Positions 19,958 through 28,765 of a stretch of 64,000 bases of DNA are shown piece after piece. Below the pieces are notes generated by a model, which saw only the letters and a list, made by a program, of their open reading frames with translations, did not search any database and was not told the origin of the DNA. Each line of letters starts with the position of its first letter. The first letter of the stretch is position 1. Both the position numbers and the translations under genes were made by a program. The DNA is from Flavobacterium daejeonense DSM 17708 (GTDB lineage: Bacteria > Bacteroidota > Bacteroidia > Flavobacteriales > Flavobacteriaceae): assembly GCF_000425425.1 (NCBI RefSeq), contig NZ_AUDK01000004.1:62001-126000 (forward strand). The letters are read 5' to 3'.

Positions 19958-20347
19958 TTAGTTGTTTTTAGAATAGTTTACAGCAATTACTTTTAATGTT
20001 TTTATTCCGGAGGGTAATTGCCATTCTACTTCATCATTTTCTTTAAAACCAATTACAGCCACGCATAATGGGGCTAAAATAGATACTTTCTTTTCTTTGA
20101 TATTAGATTGTGAAGGCATAACAATTTGAAAACTCATTTGTTTGTTAGTTATAACATCTTCAATAATAACGTGAGAATTAATTCGGACAATGGTTTCGTC
20201 TAAAATATTTTCTTTCTTAATAATAGCACGATCTAATTCCTGTGTTAGTAATGCAATTTCTCGAATGTTGGTACTGTCTTTCGCATTTTTAACTAATTCT
20301 CGAAGAATAGTATAATCATTGAAGGTTAAAGTTGGAATGGGTTTCAT
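19958..20347 (-). CDS. GreA/GreB-family (Rnk-like) RNA polymerase-binding protein
   Basis: 129 residues, shorter than GreA (about 158). The C-terminal half is a GreA/GreB C-terminal FKBP-like domain: VSILAPLCVAVIGFKENDEVEWQLP followed by GIKTLKVIAV, which binds RNA polymerase near the secondary channel. The N-terminal part is a short helical hairpin (DYTILRELVKNAKDSTNIRE and LTQELDRAIIKKENI) of the Rnk type, likely too short to reach the active site and lacking a clear acidic tip. It may therefore bind polymerase without stimulating cleavage, as reported for Rnk. It is a single gene with its own terminator. Confidence 0.85.
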   Translation of the reverse strand: MKPIPTLTFNDYTILRELVKNAKDSTNIREIALLTQELDRAIIKKENILDETIVRINSHVIIEDVITNKQMSFQIVMPSQSNIKEKKVSILAPLCVAVIGFKENDEVEWQLPSGIKTLKVIAVNYSKNN

Positions 20348-20705
20348 AAAATTAAAAGTTTTAAAAGGTTATTGTTATTTGTATTAAATACGATACAATA
20401 GATTTATTGCAGCTAATTTGGTTAACAGCAGAGTAAAAAAGTAACTAAATAAGAGGTGTTTGACGGAAAAAATCCATCAAATTAAAATAGTAATTAAAAA
20501 AAAGATCCTCCGTCCCGAAGAAAAAATGAATTAGACGGAGGCCTAATGGATAAAGGCTTTGTTATGCGAAAATAGGACAGCAATATTTGGTTTTCCCCGT
20601 AAAGAAAACAAAAGGTATGGTGCTGTAAAAAAGATTAGAGGAGGCATAGAATCTAATTTTCCTAAAAACAAAGTTAGTTAAAGATTTTTAATCTTTGTGT
20701 TTTTT
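20348..20705. other. Gene-free interval holding a candidate small RNA
   Basis: No open frame of note on either strand. The plus strand shows a promoter-like pair, several perfect short stems and an intrinsic terminator (see the candidate RNA entry). The minus strand must also hold the promoter of the GreA/Rnk-like gene. Confidence 0.5.
20377..20405 (+). promoter_or_regulatory. Promoter candidate for the small RNA
   Basis: TTTG (ending about 20380), 17 bases, then TAGATTTA (20399-20406), one base off TAnnTTTG. Predicted start about 20412. Weak by itself; supported by the terminator 280 bases downstream. Confidence 0.3.
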
Positions 20706-20707
20706 TT
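20412..20707 (+). ncRNA. Candidate structured small RNA
   Basis: Inferred from structure only. Perfect stems seen are CCTCCGTC (20507-20514) with GACGGAGG (20534-20541); ACAGCA (20577-20582) with TGCTGT (20621-20626), which encloses GTTTTC/GAAAAC (20590-20595 and 20604-20609); and ATTAGA/TCTAAT near 20634-20656. The interval ends in AAAGATT-TTT-AATCTTT and a T run, a plus-strand intrinsic terminator that no plus-strand protein gene would need. I compared it by eye with tmRNA, SRP RNA and RNase P RNA and found none of their conserved cores. A 6S-like RNA is not excluded. The 5' end is a guess. Confidence 0.4.
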
Positions 20708-20708
20708 A
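20680..20708 (+). terminator. Plus-strand intrinsic terminator without a protein gene
   Basis: Stem AAAGATT (20680-20686) / AATCTTT (20690-20696) with a TTT loop, then GTG and eight T. The T run touches the end of the convergent thioredoxin-like gene. Confidence 0.65.
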
Positions 20709-21263
20709 TTTCCATTTAATATTACAGCCAATACTTGGTTTTTGATCCGGATTGATGATTCTGTTGTATAAAACGCCGTCTATAGCACTGCGCAAATCAC
20801 TTCCGCTTAAAGGAATTCCGTTTCCGGGACGGCTGTCGTCCAGTTGACCGCGATAGACTAATTTGTCCTGTTTGTCAAACAGGTAGAAATCAGGAGTACA
20901 GGCAGCATTATAAGCTTTGGCTACTTCCTGAGTTTCGTCATACAAATAAGGAAATTCAAAATTATTTTCAAATGCAAATTCCGTCATTAATTCGGGTGCA
21001 TCCTGCGGATAATTGATGACATCATTGCTGGAAATAGCAATCATTCCTATTCCCTGAACCCGGTAATCATTAGCAATACGAACAATTTCTTCGATTACAT
21101 GATGCACAAAAGGACAATGATTGCATATAAAGAATACCAAGGAGCCTTTTTCTCCTTTTAAATCAGAAAAGGAAAAGGATTCGGTATTGGATTTGGTGTC
21201 TTTTAAATAAAATTCAGGAGCGGTAGTTCCCAGTGCGAGCATGTTGGATGGAGTTCGTGCCAT
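20706..21263 (-). CDS. Thioredoxin-like thiol-disulfide protein
   Basis: 185 residues of the AhpC/TSA-like thioredoxin fold. Strand 1 and the active site read VFFICNHCPFVHHV, a CxxC redox pair (C47, C50) with the unusual NH between the cysteines. Later AACTPDFYLFDKQDKLVYRG carries the cis-proline loop (TPDF), and KPSIGCNIKW a third cysteine near the end. There is no signal peptide, so a cytoplasmic reductase or peroxiredoxin-like role is probable. It is a single gene, convergent with the candidate small RNA. Confidence 0.88.
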   Translation of the reverse strand: MARTPSNMLALGTTAPEFYLKDTKSNTESFSFSDLKGEKGSLVFFICNHCPFVHHVIEEIVRIANDYRVQGIGMIAISSNDVINYPQDAPELMTEFAFENNFEFPYLYDETQEVAKAYNAACTPDFYLFDKQDKLVYRGQLDDSRPGNGIPLSGSDLRSAIDGVLYNRIINPDQKPSIGCNIKWK

Positions 21264-21361
21264 TTGGTTTCTTTTTATTTTAAGGTATAAAGTTAATAAA
21301 ATTGAAAACGTTTTGAATTGTAAAAACTAATTTTGGTATTCTGAAAAATTTATAAAAAAAT

Positions 21362-21703
21362 ATGGAGAATAATTTAAGTTGGGCCGAATTTGAAAAAGTA
21401 GTCATGCATGTGGGGACAATTATCGGGGTTAATGAATTTCCTGAAGCCAGAAAACCGGCTTTTCAGCTAACCATAGATTTTGGAGCAACTATTGGAATCA
21501 GAAAAACTTCGGCTCAAATTACAAAGCGATATACTAAAGAAGAGCTTTTGAATCGTCAGATTGTGGCGGTAGTCAATTTTCCAAAGAAACAAATTGGTAA
21601 ATTTATGAGTGAATGTTTGGTTTTAGGCGCAGTTGGTGAAGAAGGAGATGTTATTTTGCTTGCTCCCGATTTTAAAATTGAAAACGGTTTACGAATAGGT
21701 TAA
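21362..21703 (+). CDS. tRNA-binding protein, CsaA/YgjH type
   Basis: 113 residues forming a lone OB-fold tRNA-binding domain, like the C-terminal part of bacterial MetRS and like CsaA. Seen are VGTIIGVNEFPEARKPAFQLTIDFG, the switch IGIRKTSAQIT, and VVNFPKKQIGKFMSECLVLGA with the conserved serine/cysteine pair of the family. CsaA has been linked to protein export as a chaperone in Bacillus, but tRNA binding is the better supported activity. Single gene in front of the sulfurtransferase gene, which is convergent. Confidence 0.9.
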   Translation: MENNLSWAEFEKVVMHVGTIIGVNEFPEARKPAFQLTIDFGATIGIRKTSAQITKRYTKEELLNRQIVAVVNFPKKQIGKFMSECLVLGAVGEEGDVILLAPDFKIENGLRIG

Positions 21704-21722
21704 TAGCTAATTTTTTTATCCA

Positions 21723-21797
21723 CAAAAAAAAAGTTAGCCATCAATTAAAAAAATCTCGCAAATTAATTTATGTGAATCTTTTAGTTGATGACTAAAA
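21723..21797 (-). terminator. Terminator of the sulfurtransferase gene
   Basis: Arms TTAGCCATCAATTAAAA (about 21733-21749) and TTTTAGTTGATGACTAA (about 21779-21795) pair with two exceptions; the minus transcript then has a run of nine U. Confidence 0.65.
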
Positions 21798-21819
21798 AAA
21801 TAATGGCTTTCAGTCTGTT

Positions 21820-22620
21820 TTATTTTTCTACAGGCAAGTTATGATCGAGACCCCATTCGGTCCAGGAACCATCGTAAACAGCTTTTGGATTGCCGGAAAT
21901 TAATTCGTAAGCAATTAAATCAATGCAGGCGGTAATTCCGGAACCACAGGAAAAATAAAGGTTTTGGTTCTGATGTGGTAATATTTGTTTGAGTTCTTCT
22001 TTGGGTAAAAAATGACCGTCTTTTAAAACTTTGGAAAAAGGAAGGTTTACGGCATTTGGAATATGTCCGCTGCGTAATCCTTCACGGGGTTCTTCGATTT
22101 CGGCATGAAAACGGTCAGAAGAACGGGCGTCAATAACAATCGCTTCTTTTGAAGTGAGGTTGTTTAGAATCTGAAATTTGGTTTTAAATTTTTCCGGGTG
22201 AAAATTAGCATCAAAATCTCCTTCTTTGAAGGATTTAGGCGCTACTTTTTCGGTAGGGAAATTTTCTTTTTCCCAGGCCGGAAATCCGCCATCAAGAACC
22301 CACACATTTTCGTGTCCCATACTTTTGAATAAATACCAGGCTCTTGGACTGGAGTAAATTCCTTTCGTGTCATAAACCACAATTTTACTGTGTTTGTGAA
22401 TGCCTAATTTTCGTGCTTCGGCAGCAAAAGCTTCCGGTTTGGGGAGGGTGTTAGGCAAAGGAATAGAAGTGTCACTAAATTTATTTTTAATATCAAAAGT
22501 ACGCGCGCCACTAATTTGTAAGTCGTGTGGCGGAGTGTCTAAAACCGCATCTAAAATGATTAATTCCGGATTGTCAAGGTTTTCTTTGAGCCAACTTACG
22601 GATACAATAGGATTTTTCAT
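21820..22620 (-). CDS. Two-domain sulfurtransferase (3-mercaptopyruvate type)
   Basis: 266 residues with two rhodanese domains. The N-terminal one is inactive (no cysteine loop; YDTKGIYSSPRAWYLFKSMG), the C-terminal one carries the active cysteine in FSCGSGITACI (C225). The CGSGxTA loop is typical of 3-mercaptopyruvate sulfurtransferase, whereas thiosulfate rhodaneses more often have CRxGxR or similar. VLDGGFPAWEKENFPTE and SGHIPNAVNLPF are family landmarks. No signal peptide. Single gene. Confidence 0.92.
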   Translation of the reverse strand: MKNPIVSVSWLKENLDNPELIILDAVLDTPPHDLQISGARTFDIKNKFSDTSIPLPNTLPKPEAFAAEARKLGIHKHSKIVVYDTKGIYSSPRAWYLFKSMGHENVWVLDGGFPAWEKENFPTEKVAPKSFKEGDFDANFHPEKFKTKFQILNNLTSKEAIVIDARSSDRFHAEIEEPREGLRSGHIPNAVNLPFSKVLKDGHFLPKEELKQILPHQNQNLYFSCGSGITACIDLIAYELISGNPKAVYDGSWTEWGLDHNLPVEK

Positions 22621-22664
22621 AGCGCTTATTTTTAGAGTTGAATGAGTTGTACTAAGTTACAAAA

Positions 22665-23570
22665 TCATTTTGATTGTACCGCTTCCGGAGCTTTATGAAT
22701 GACTAATTGCGGAAACGGAATTTCAACACCTTCTTTGTCAAAAGTAATTTTGATTCGTTTTCTAAGTTCACCGGTAATGTCCCATTTTTTATCCGGTAAA
22801 GATTCACCAAGAATTTTTAAAACGATGGAAGAATCGGCAAATTCATCAATGCGTAAAAATTGTGGTGCCTGAATGATGTAATCTTTCCATTGCGGATCAG
22901 CAGCCAGGTCATTTCCAATTTGGTTAATGATGGTAATTACTCTTTCGACGTCGCTGCTGTATCCTACACCAATATTGATGTTTATTCGGGAAAATTCATT
23001 TGAAAGATTAGAAACTTTTTTAATTTCTCCGTGAGGGATATGGTGTACCGTTCCGTCAATGTCTCTTAAAGTTGTTTTTCGTAAACTGATTTGTTCTACT
23101 TTTCCGCTGGCTAAATCTAAATCGACAACATCACCCACACGGTATTGGTTTTCGAGAATGATAAAAAGTCCGGAAATAATATCTCGAATAAGGTATTGTC
23201 CTCCAAAACCAAATGCTAAACCTACAATTCCGGCTGCGGCAAGGATGGGGCCAATTTCGATGCCAAATTCTTCTAAAACAATCAAGGAAGCAATACATAA
23301 AATACAAATTTTAGAGGTAGTTGTAAAAATTTGAATCAGCGTGTTCTCTCTTTTTTCTTCGGCTTCTTTAGAAGAGTATTTGTCTGGTCTTACGGCTATT
23401 CGAACCGCTTTTTCTATAAACCGCCTTAAAACTTTGTTCAGGAAAAAAGCGATTGCGATTATAAAAATAATTTTGATACCACTGGTTAGCAGCCAGGGAA
23501 TGATATGTTCGCCGTATTCGTTGATGTATTTGGTAGTGATTTCCTGCCAGTTGATTGTGGTTAAATTCAT
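22665..23570 (-). CDS. Small-conductance mechanosensitive channel (MscS family)
   Basis: 301 residues. Three membrane helices occupy about 20-150; the third, pore-lining one contains ILAAAGIVGLAFGFGGQYLIRDIISG, the Gly-Ala rich MscS pore motif. A beta domain follows with YRVGDVVDLDLASGKVEQISLRKTTLRDIDGTVHHIPHG and a C-terminal alpha/beta cage. It opens on membrane tension to release solutes after osmotic downshock. It is 45 bases upstream (in transcript order) of the sulfurtransferase gene and could be read with it. Confidence 0.94.
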   Translation of the reverse strand: MNLTTINWQEITTKYINEYGEHIIPWLLTSGIKIIFIIAIAFFLNKVLRRFIEKAVRIAVRPDKYSSKEAEEKRENTLIQIFTTTSKICILCIASLIVLEEFGIEIGPILAAAGIVGLAFGFGGQYLIRDIISGLFIILENQYRVGDVVDLDLASGKVEQISLRKTTLRDIDGTVHHIPHGEIKKVSNLSNEFSRININIGVGYSSDVERVITIINQIGNDLAADPQWKDYIIQAPQFLRIDEFADSSIVLKILGESLPDKKWDITGELRKRIKITFDKEGVEIPFPQLVIHKAPEAVQSK

Positions 23571-23591
23571 TGTGTTGTCATTTTAATTAAT

Positions 23592-23628
23592 AAAAAAAAG
23601 TCCAAAAACCGATGATTTTTGGACTTTA
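23592..23628 (-). terminator. Terminator of the PUR-family gene
   Basis: AAAGTCCAAAAA pairs with TTTTTGGACTTT around a seven-base loop, U run on the minus strand. Confidence 0.88.
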
Positions 23629-23666
23629 TAAATATAAATGTTTAAATTTTAATATTTTGAAGGATA

Positions 23667-24050
23667 TTAAATATCGTCAAAATCAATATCGGTGAAATTT
23701 GATATTTCCGGTACTTCCTCTCCGGCTATTGCTTTTTCTGAAGCATATTCCTTTTTAAAATCTTTTTGATGTCTTTCTGAAATTACTTCTTCTCCTTTAT
23801 GGTTTAAAACGTAAGAAGTCATTTCTCCAAGGATTTCTGTAAAAGCTGTGAAGTCCTCTTTGTACAAATATATTTTGTGTTTTTTGAAATGAAACGAACC
23901 GTCTTCTTCCGTGAATTTTTTACTTTCGGTAATGGTAATATAGTAATCATCAGCTTTAGTAGCTCTCACATCGAAGAAATAAGTTCTTCTTCCTGCACGT
24001 AAAACTTTAGAAAAGATTTCTTCTTTTTCTAACATGTCATTTTCTCTCAT
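23667..24050 (-). CDS. PUR-alpha-like DNA/RNA-binding protein (DUF3276)
   Basis: 127 residues of the Bacteroidota PUR family: a single beta-beta-beta-beta-alpha repeat that dimerises to form a nucleic-acid-binding surface. Visible: EEIFSKVLRAGRRTYFFDVRATKADDYYITITESKKF, then HKIYLYKEDFTAFTEILGEMTSYV. The acidic C-terminus (EEVPEISNFTDIDFDDI) is typical. Structures of relatives bind single-stranded DNA or RNA. Single gene with its own terminator. The role in the cell is not established. Confidence 0.93.
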   Translation of the reverse strand: MRENDMLEKEEIFSKVLRAGRRTYFFDVRATKADDYYITITESKKFTEEDGSFHFKKHKIYLYKEDFTAFTEILGEMTSYVLNHKGEEVISERHQKDFKKEYASEKAIAGEEVPEISNFTDIDFDDI

Positions 24051-24122
24051 AATCCGTTCTGTACAATAATATGGTTGTTAATTGAAACCAAAAATGATAA
24101 AAATATATGGATTAAGCAAGAT

Positions 24123-25883
24123 TTATAGTAATTCTTTTTCAGAAAGTTGTTTTAAATATAAAGCGGAATAATAACCTTCCTGATTTATTAACTGGTTATG
24201 AGAACCTTGTTGAATGATTTTCCCGTTTTCTAAAATGATTATTTTATCGGCATTTTTGGCAGATGATACTCTGTGACTCACAATAATAGTTGTTTTGTCC
24301 TTACAAATGGCGTTTAGGTTGTTTAAAATAGCTTCTTCAGTTTCGGTATCAACCGCTGATAAACAGTCGTCAAACAATAAAATTGGAGGGTTTTTAATGA
24401 TAGCTCTGGCGATGGAAACACGCTGTTTTTGTCCGCCGGAAAGCGTAATGCCTCTTTCTCCTAAGATAGTATCATATTGTTTGTTGAATCCCATAATATT
24501 GTCATGAACCACGGCGTTTTTAGCGGCTGAAATAACTTCGTCCATTTCGGCATTTTCTTTACCAAATTTGATATTGTTTTTGATGGAATCCGAAAATAAA
24601 AAGGCATCCTGAGGAACCATTCCGATATTGTTTCGTAAATCGAACAAGTTCAAACTGCTGATTTCTTTATGATCTATTTTAATCGTCCCTTCGTTAACAT
24701 CGTACATTCTGGAAATGAGTGAAAGAATAGTAGATTTTCCGGAGCCGGTTTTTCCTAAAATTGCCAGAGTTTCTCCTTTTTTTACTGTAAAAGAAATATT
24801 TTTCAGGGCAGTTATATTAGTGTCCTGATAAGTAAAACTTACATTTTCAAAATTAATAACGCCTTCGATAATTGATTTTTCCAGATTATTATTATTGATT
24901 TCCGGCTCTGTTTTTAAGAATTCATTGAGTCTTTTTTGGGAAGCTTCGGCTTCCTGAACCATTGAAGAAACCCATCCTAATGACGCAACCGGCCAGGTAA
25001 GCATGTTGATGTAAAGGATGAATTCGGCAATAGTTCCGATACTTTTTAAGGTTCCGTTGATGTACATCATGCCGCCAACATAAATAACCACGAGGTTGCT
25101 GATTCCAATAAGCGCCAGCATTAATGGCCCGAATAAAGACTGAACTTTGGCTAAATCCAAACTTTTGCTTTTGCTTTCTAAAGCCAGAGCGGTCATGTTG
25201 TCCTGCTGTTGGTTTTCGAGCGAGTAGGCCTTGATAACTCTTATTCCGGAAAATGTTTCCTGAGTAAAGCTGGAAACTTTGGAAAGGAATTGCTGAAATG
25301 TAGTACTTCGTTTATTGATTTCGGTACTTAGTTTAAATATAGCATAGGATAATAATGGCAGCGGTAAAAGGGTGTAAAAAGTCAGTAAGGGCGAAACTTT
25401 GTACATGAATAAAATCACTATTGCAAAACGAATGATGGTGTTGATGGTGTACATGACGGCAGGACCAACATACATTCTTACTTTTGAAACATCTTCGCTA
25501 ATACGGTTCATTAAATCTCCGGTGCGGTTTCTTTTGTAGAAATTTTGCGAAAGATTTTCATACTGTCTAAAAACCTCATTTTTTAGGTCAAATTCTATGC
25601 GTCGCGACATCACAATTAGTGTTTGACGCATCAAGAAAGTCAAAAAACCGGCAATAATTGTAGTTGCTATAATTAGTAAAATGTTTTCAACCAGTTCATT
25701 TTTTATAACTGATTTTAAGATTTTTTCATTTTTAAATGAAGTTTCAATAGCCAAAAATGATTTGCTAATCAGTTTTGGAGTAAACAACATAAAGATCTGT
25801 GCTATAATGGTGAATAAAATACCAAGCAAAAAATGGTATTTATATTTGATGAAGTATTTGTTTAAATAAAGTAATTCTTTCAT
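24123..25883 (-). CDS. ABC exporter half-transporter with an Asp at the catalytic Walker B position
   Basis: 586 residues, an MsbA-like fusion of six membrane helices (to about 310) and one ATPase domain. Walker A is GKTGSGKST (377-385), signature LSGGQ (481-485), Q-loop VPQDAFLF near 424. The Walker B end reads LLFDDCLSAVD, so the catalytic glutamate is replaced by D506, as in the degenerate-site subunit of heterodimeric exporters such as TM287 or MdlA. No second half-transporter adjoins it, so a partner would be encoded elsewhere or the protein is a homodimer with weak hydrolysis. Substrate unknown; lipids or drugs are usual. Confidence 0.92.
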   Translation of the reverse strand: MKELLYLNKYFIKYKYHFLLGILFTIIAQIFMLFTPKLISKSFLAIETSFKNEKILKSVIKNELVENILLIIATTIIAGFLTFLMRQTLIVMSRRIEFDLKNEVFRQYENLSQNFYKRNRTGDLMNRISEDVSKVRMYVGPAVMYTINTIIRFAIVILFMYKVSPLLTFYTLLPLPLLSYAIFKLSTEINKRSTTFQQFLSKVSSFTQETFSGIRVIKAYSLENQQQDNMTALALESKSKSLDLAKVQSLFGPLMLALIGISNLVVIYVGGMMYINGTLKSIGTIAEFILYINMLTWPVASLGWVSSMVQEAEASQKRLNEFLKTEPEINNNNLEKSIIEGVINFENVSFTYQDTNITALKNISFTVKKGETLAILGKTGSGKSTILSLISRMYDVNEGTIKIDHKEISSLNLFDLRNNIGMVPQDAFLFSDSIKNNIKFGKENAEMDEVISAAKNAVVHDNIMGFNKQYDTILGERGITLSGGQKQRVSIARAIIKNPPILLFDDCLSAVDTETEEAILNNLNAICKDKTTIIVSHRVSSAKNADKIIILENGKIIQQGSHNQLINQEGYYSALYLKQLSEKELL

Positions 25884-26088
25884 TATAAGGAAGTGCTATT
25901 TTAAAAGAAATACAAATATAAGCAATAATAGCAATCAGGCTTTTGAGTTTATGATTCATTAAAGAATATTTAAGAAATAAGCTTCTGATTTTTTATGTTA
26001 GGTGAAGTCCCTTTTTAGAGATTTAAATTTTATTTTGACAAAGGAAATACTTATTTTTGCAGCCTAATTTTTTAAAAGTTCTTATAAG

Positions 26089-27033
26089 GTGGTAAATAGA
26101 CGACACATTCGCGTTAAAGTTATGCAAACCATTTATGCGATGCATCAAAACGGCTCAGATAACTTAGAAAAGGAAGAAAAATTTCTTTTTTACAGTATCG
26201 ATAACATTCAGGATTTATACCTTACAATGATTTCTTCCTTATTGGAAATATGCAAAAAAGAGCGAGAGTTTTTGCATTTATCCAGTCAAAAACATTTGGC
26301 AACTGCTGCTGAGCGTAACCCGAATGAAAAATTCATTAAGAACAGTATTTTTGAAATTCTTGCTGAAAACAATTCGTTAAGTATTGCATTAGAAACAAGA
26401 AAAATCAATGCCTGGCATTTGCACGAAGATTATATTTCGTTGTTGTTAAATGCAATCAAAGAGAGTTCATATTACCAAAAATACATGAGCAATTCGGAGC
26501 GTTCTTTTGAAGAAGACCGACAATTAATTGTGGATTTGTTTACTGAAATTATTGTCCCAAATGAGAAATTATATGAATTTTTGGAAGATGATAAGTTAAC
26601 ATGGATTGATGATATTCCGATGGTAAACACGCAAATTATCAAGCAATTGAAAGCGATGAAGCCAATTGAAAACGATAATTTTAAAGTGCCAAAATTATAT
26701 AAAGATATTGATGATAAAGATTTCGTGAAAGATTTGTTCCGCAAAACAGTTTTGAACGAAAAAGAACTGGCAAAAGAATTTGTCGATAAAACGCCAAACT
26801 GGGATAGTGACCGTATTGCCGAAGTAGATACCATTATTTTGAAAATGGCCATTTGCGAGTTGTTGAAATTTCCGTCTATTCCGGTAAAAGTAACTTTGAA
26901 TGAATATTTAGAATTAGCCAAAGAATATTCTACACCAAAGAGTAGTATTTTTATCAACGGAATTTTAGATAATTTGGTAAAAGAATTAGAAACCAGTAAA
27001 AAAATGCTTAAAACCGGTCGCGGTTTAATGTAA
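26089..27033 (+). CDS. nusB: NusB-type transcription antitermination factor, long form
   Basis: 314 residues; NusB is about 140 in most bacteria, but Bacteroidota carry a long version. The start is GTG 26089 (MVNRRHIRVKVMQTIYAM), as the RRHIRVKVMQ segment is conserved and no ATG fits before it. The NusB core is in the C-terminal half: DKDFVKDLFRKTVLNEK, DSDRIAEVDTIILKMAICEL, FPSIPVKVTLNEYLELAKEYSTPKSSIFINGILDNLV. It works with NusA, NusE and NusG on rRNA transcription. yajC follows by 30 bases, probably in the same transcript. A TATTTTTG box lies at 26051-26058. Confidence 0.93.
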   Translation: MVNRRHIRVKVMQTIYAMHQNGSDNLEKEEKFLFYSIDNIQDLYLTMISSLLEICKKEREFLHLSSQKHLATAAERNPNEKFIKNSIFEILAENNSLSIALETRKINAWHLHEDYISLLLNAIKESSYYQKYMSNSERSFEEDRQLIVDLFTEIIVPNEKLYEFLEDDKLTWIDDIPMVNTQIIKQLKAMKPIENDNFKVPKLYKDIDDKDFVKDLFRKTVLNEKELAKEFVDKTPNWDSDRIAEVDTIILKMAICELLKFPSIPVKVTLNEYLELAKEYSTPKSSIFINGILDNLVKELETSKKMLKTGRGLM

Positions 27034-27063
27034 TAGTAATAAATTAAAAAAGAATTAAAAATT

Positions 27064-27342
27064 ATGGAACAATTAAGTCAGTTTGCACCGTTTCTGTTAA
27101 TGTTTGTGGTTATCTATTTCTTCATGATCAGACCGCAACAAAAGAAAATGAAACAAGAAAAAGCTTTTGAAGCAGGATTAAAAGTAGGGGATAAAATTAT
27201 TACTAAAAGCGGACTTCACGGAAAAGTAGTAGAGCTTGCCGATACAACAGTAGTGATTGAAACAATGGCCGGAAAATTAAAAATGGAGCGTACTGCAATT
27301 TCAATGGAATTAAGTGCTTCTTTAGCCAAAAAACAAGCATAA
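27064..27342 (+). CDS. yajC: Preprotein translocase subunit YajC
   Basis: 92 residues, standard for YajC: one membrane helix near the N-terminus (FAPFLLMFVVIYFFMIRPQQ), then a cytoplasmic domain GLKVGDKIITKSGLHGKVVELADTTVVIET. It associates with SecDF, which is not in the window. Located 30 bases after nusB, a pairing common in Bacteroidota. A terminator follows at 27361-27403. Confidence 0.96.
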   Translation: MEQLSQFAPFLLMFVVIYFFMIRPQQKKMKQEKAFEAGLKVGDKIITKSGLHGKVVELADTTVVIETMAGKLKMERTAISMELSASLAKKQA

Positions 27343-27360
27343 GATTTAATCTTAAATGAT

Positions 27361-27403
27361 AAAAAAAGTCCCATCCTGAAGCTATCGGGATGGGACTTTT
27401 TTT
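27361..27403. terminator. Bidirectional terminator between yajC and pepT
   Basis: A-run, stem GTCCCATCC / GGATGGGAC and T-run of seven; symmetrical so it can stop both yajC and the convergent pepT transcript. Confidence 0.92.
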
Positions 27404-27418
27404 ATGGATTGTATTTTG

Positions 27419-28702
27419 TTACTTTTTTTTGCTTTTTTTAGATTTCGCTTCGTCTAAACCAAAGTTAGGTAAGGCGGTCAATTCGGCAATTTTGATAATA
27501 ACTTCTACGGCTTTTTGCATGCTCTCCACCGGAACATATTCGTATTTTCCATGAAAATTATGTCCTCCGGCAAAAATATTCGGACAAGGTAATCCCATAT
27601 AAGACAACTGAGAACCGTCCGTTCCGCCACGAATAGGTTTGATGATAGGTTTGATGTTTAAGTTTTTCATTGCTTTTTCGGCGATATCCACAATATGTTT
27701 TACAGGAACTACTTTTTCCTTCATGTTGAAATACTGGTCTTTGATTTCAACTACAGCAATGTCTTCTCCAAATTGTTTTGCAAATTTCTTGTTGATTTTT
27801 TTGGCAATTTTTTGAATTTTCTCTTTTCTTTTTTCGAATTTTTTTCTGTTGTGGTCTCTGATAATAAGGTCTAAAACTGTCTCCTCAATGCTTCCGGTTA
27901 AATGATTGATGTGAAAGAAACCCTGATAGCCTTTTGTTTTTTCAGGAACTTCGTCGGCAGGCAATTCACTGATGAAAGTATTGGCAACTAACATCGAATT
28001 GATCATTTTTCCTTTGGCATAACCGGGATGAACGCTTTTTCCTTTGAAAGTAATTTTTGCTCCGGCGGCATTAAAATTTTCGTATTCTAATTCGCCAATT
28101 TGACTTCCGTCCATGGTATAAGCCCATTGCGCGCCAAATTTTTCCACATCAAAAAAATGTGCGCCACGACCAATTTCTTCGTCCGGAGTAAAACCAACTC
28201 TGATTTTTCCGTGTTTGATTTCCGGATGTTGGATTAAATATTCCATTGCGGTCACAATTTCGGTAATTCCGGCTTTGTCATCGGCACCAAGAAGTGTTGT
28301 TCCGTCGGTAGTGATTAAGGTTTGTTCTTTGTATTGTAATAAATCTTTAAAATAAGAAGGCGATAAAATAATATTTTGTTCGGCATTAAGTACAATATCT
28401 TTCCCGTCGTAATTTGCTACGATTTGTGGTTTTACATTGGCGCCCGTAAAATCAGGAGTAGTGTCAAAATGAGATATAAATCCAATTGTAGGAACTTCTT
28501 CTTCAATATTGCTTGGTAAAGTTGCCATGATGTACGCCTTGTCGTCTATGGTAACGTCCTGCATTCCGATTGCTTTGAGTTCTTCAACCAGTTTGTTAGC
28601 CAAATCCCATTGTTTTTCAGTACTTGGTGTTGTGTTTGAATTTGGATCTGATTCGGTATCGATAGTTACATAGCTGATAAAGCGATCAATAATATTTTGC
28701 AT
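27419..28702 (-). CDS. pepT: Peptidase T (aminotripeptidase)
   Basis: 427 residues of the M20B family, removing the N-terminal residue from tripeptides. The dinuclear zinc site is visible: [15 protein letters not shown] (H and D), LGADDKAGI (bridging D), [13 protein letters not shown] (catalytic E pair), [10 protein letters not shown], and the C-terminal [11 protein letters not shown] histidine. The dimerisation domain lies between. The protein ends in a short lysine/serine tail (KSKKSKKK). Cytoplasmic, single gene. Confidence 0.97.
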   Translation of the reverse strand: MQNIIDRFISYVTIDTESDPNSNTTPSTEKQWDLANKLVEELKAIGMQDVTIDDKAYIMATLPSNIEEEVPTIGFISHFDTTPDFTGANVKPQIVANYDGKDIVLNAEQNIILSPSYFKDLLQYKEQTLITTDGTTLLGADDKAGITEIVTAMEYLIQHPEIKHGKIRVGFTPDEEIGRGAHFFDVEKFGAQWAYTMDGSQIGELEYENFNAAGAKITFKGKSVHPGYAKGKMINSMLVANTFISELPADEVPEKTKGYQGFFHINHLTGSIEETVLDLIIRDHNRKKFEKRKEKIQKIAKKINKKFAKQFGEDIAVVEIKDQYFNMKEKVVPVKHIVDIAEKAMKNLNIKPIIKPIRGGTDGSQLSYMGLPCPNIFAGGHNFHGKYEYVPVESMQKAVEVIIKIAELTALPNFGLDEAKSKKSKKK

Positions 28703-28765
28703 AAAATGATGTTTTTTTATTGGAATGCAAAGATAGTGCTAATTTAGAGTATAAAACCAAATGCG

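Noticed and set aside
20348..20705. tRNA or tmRNA in the gene-free interval
   Set aside because: No GTTCGA-type T loop, no acceptor stem and no tmRNA core; only local stems are present.
26472..26957. 161-codon frame opposite nusB
   Set aside because: Antisense to a well-conserved gene; composition shows serine and isoleucine bias of a mirror frame.
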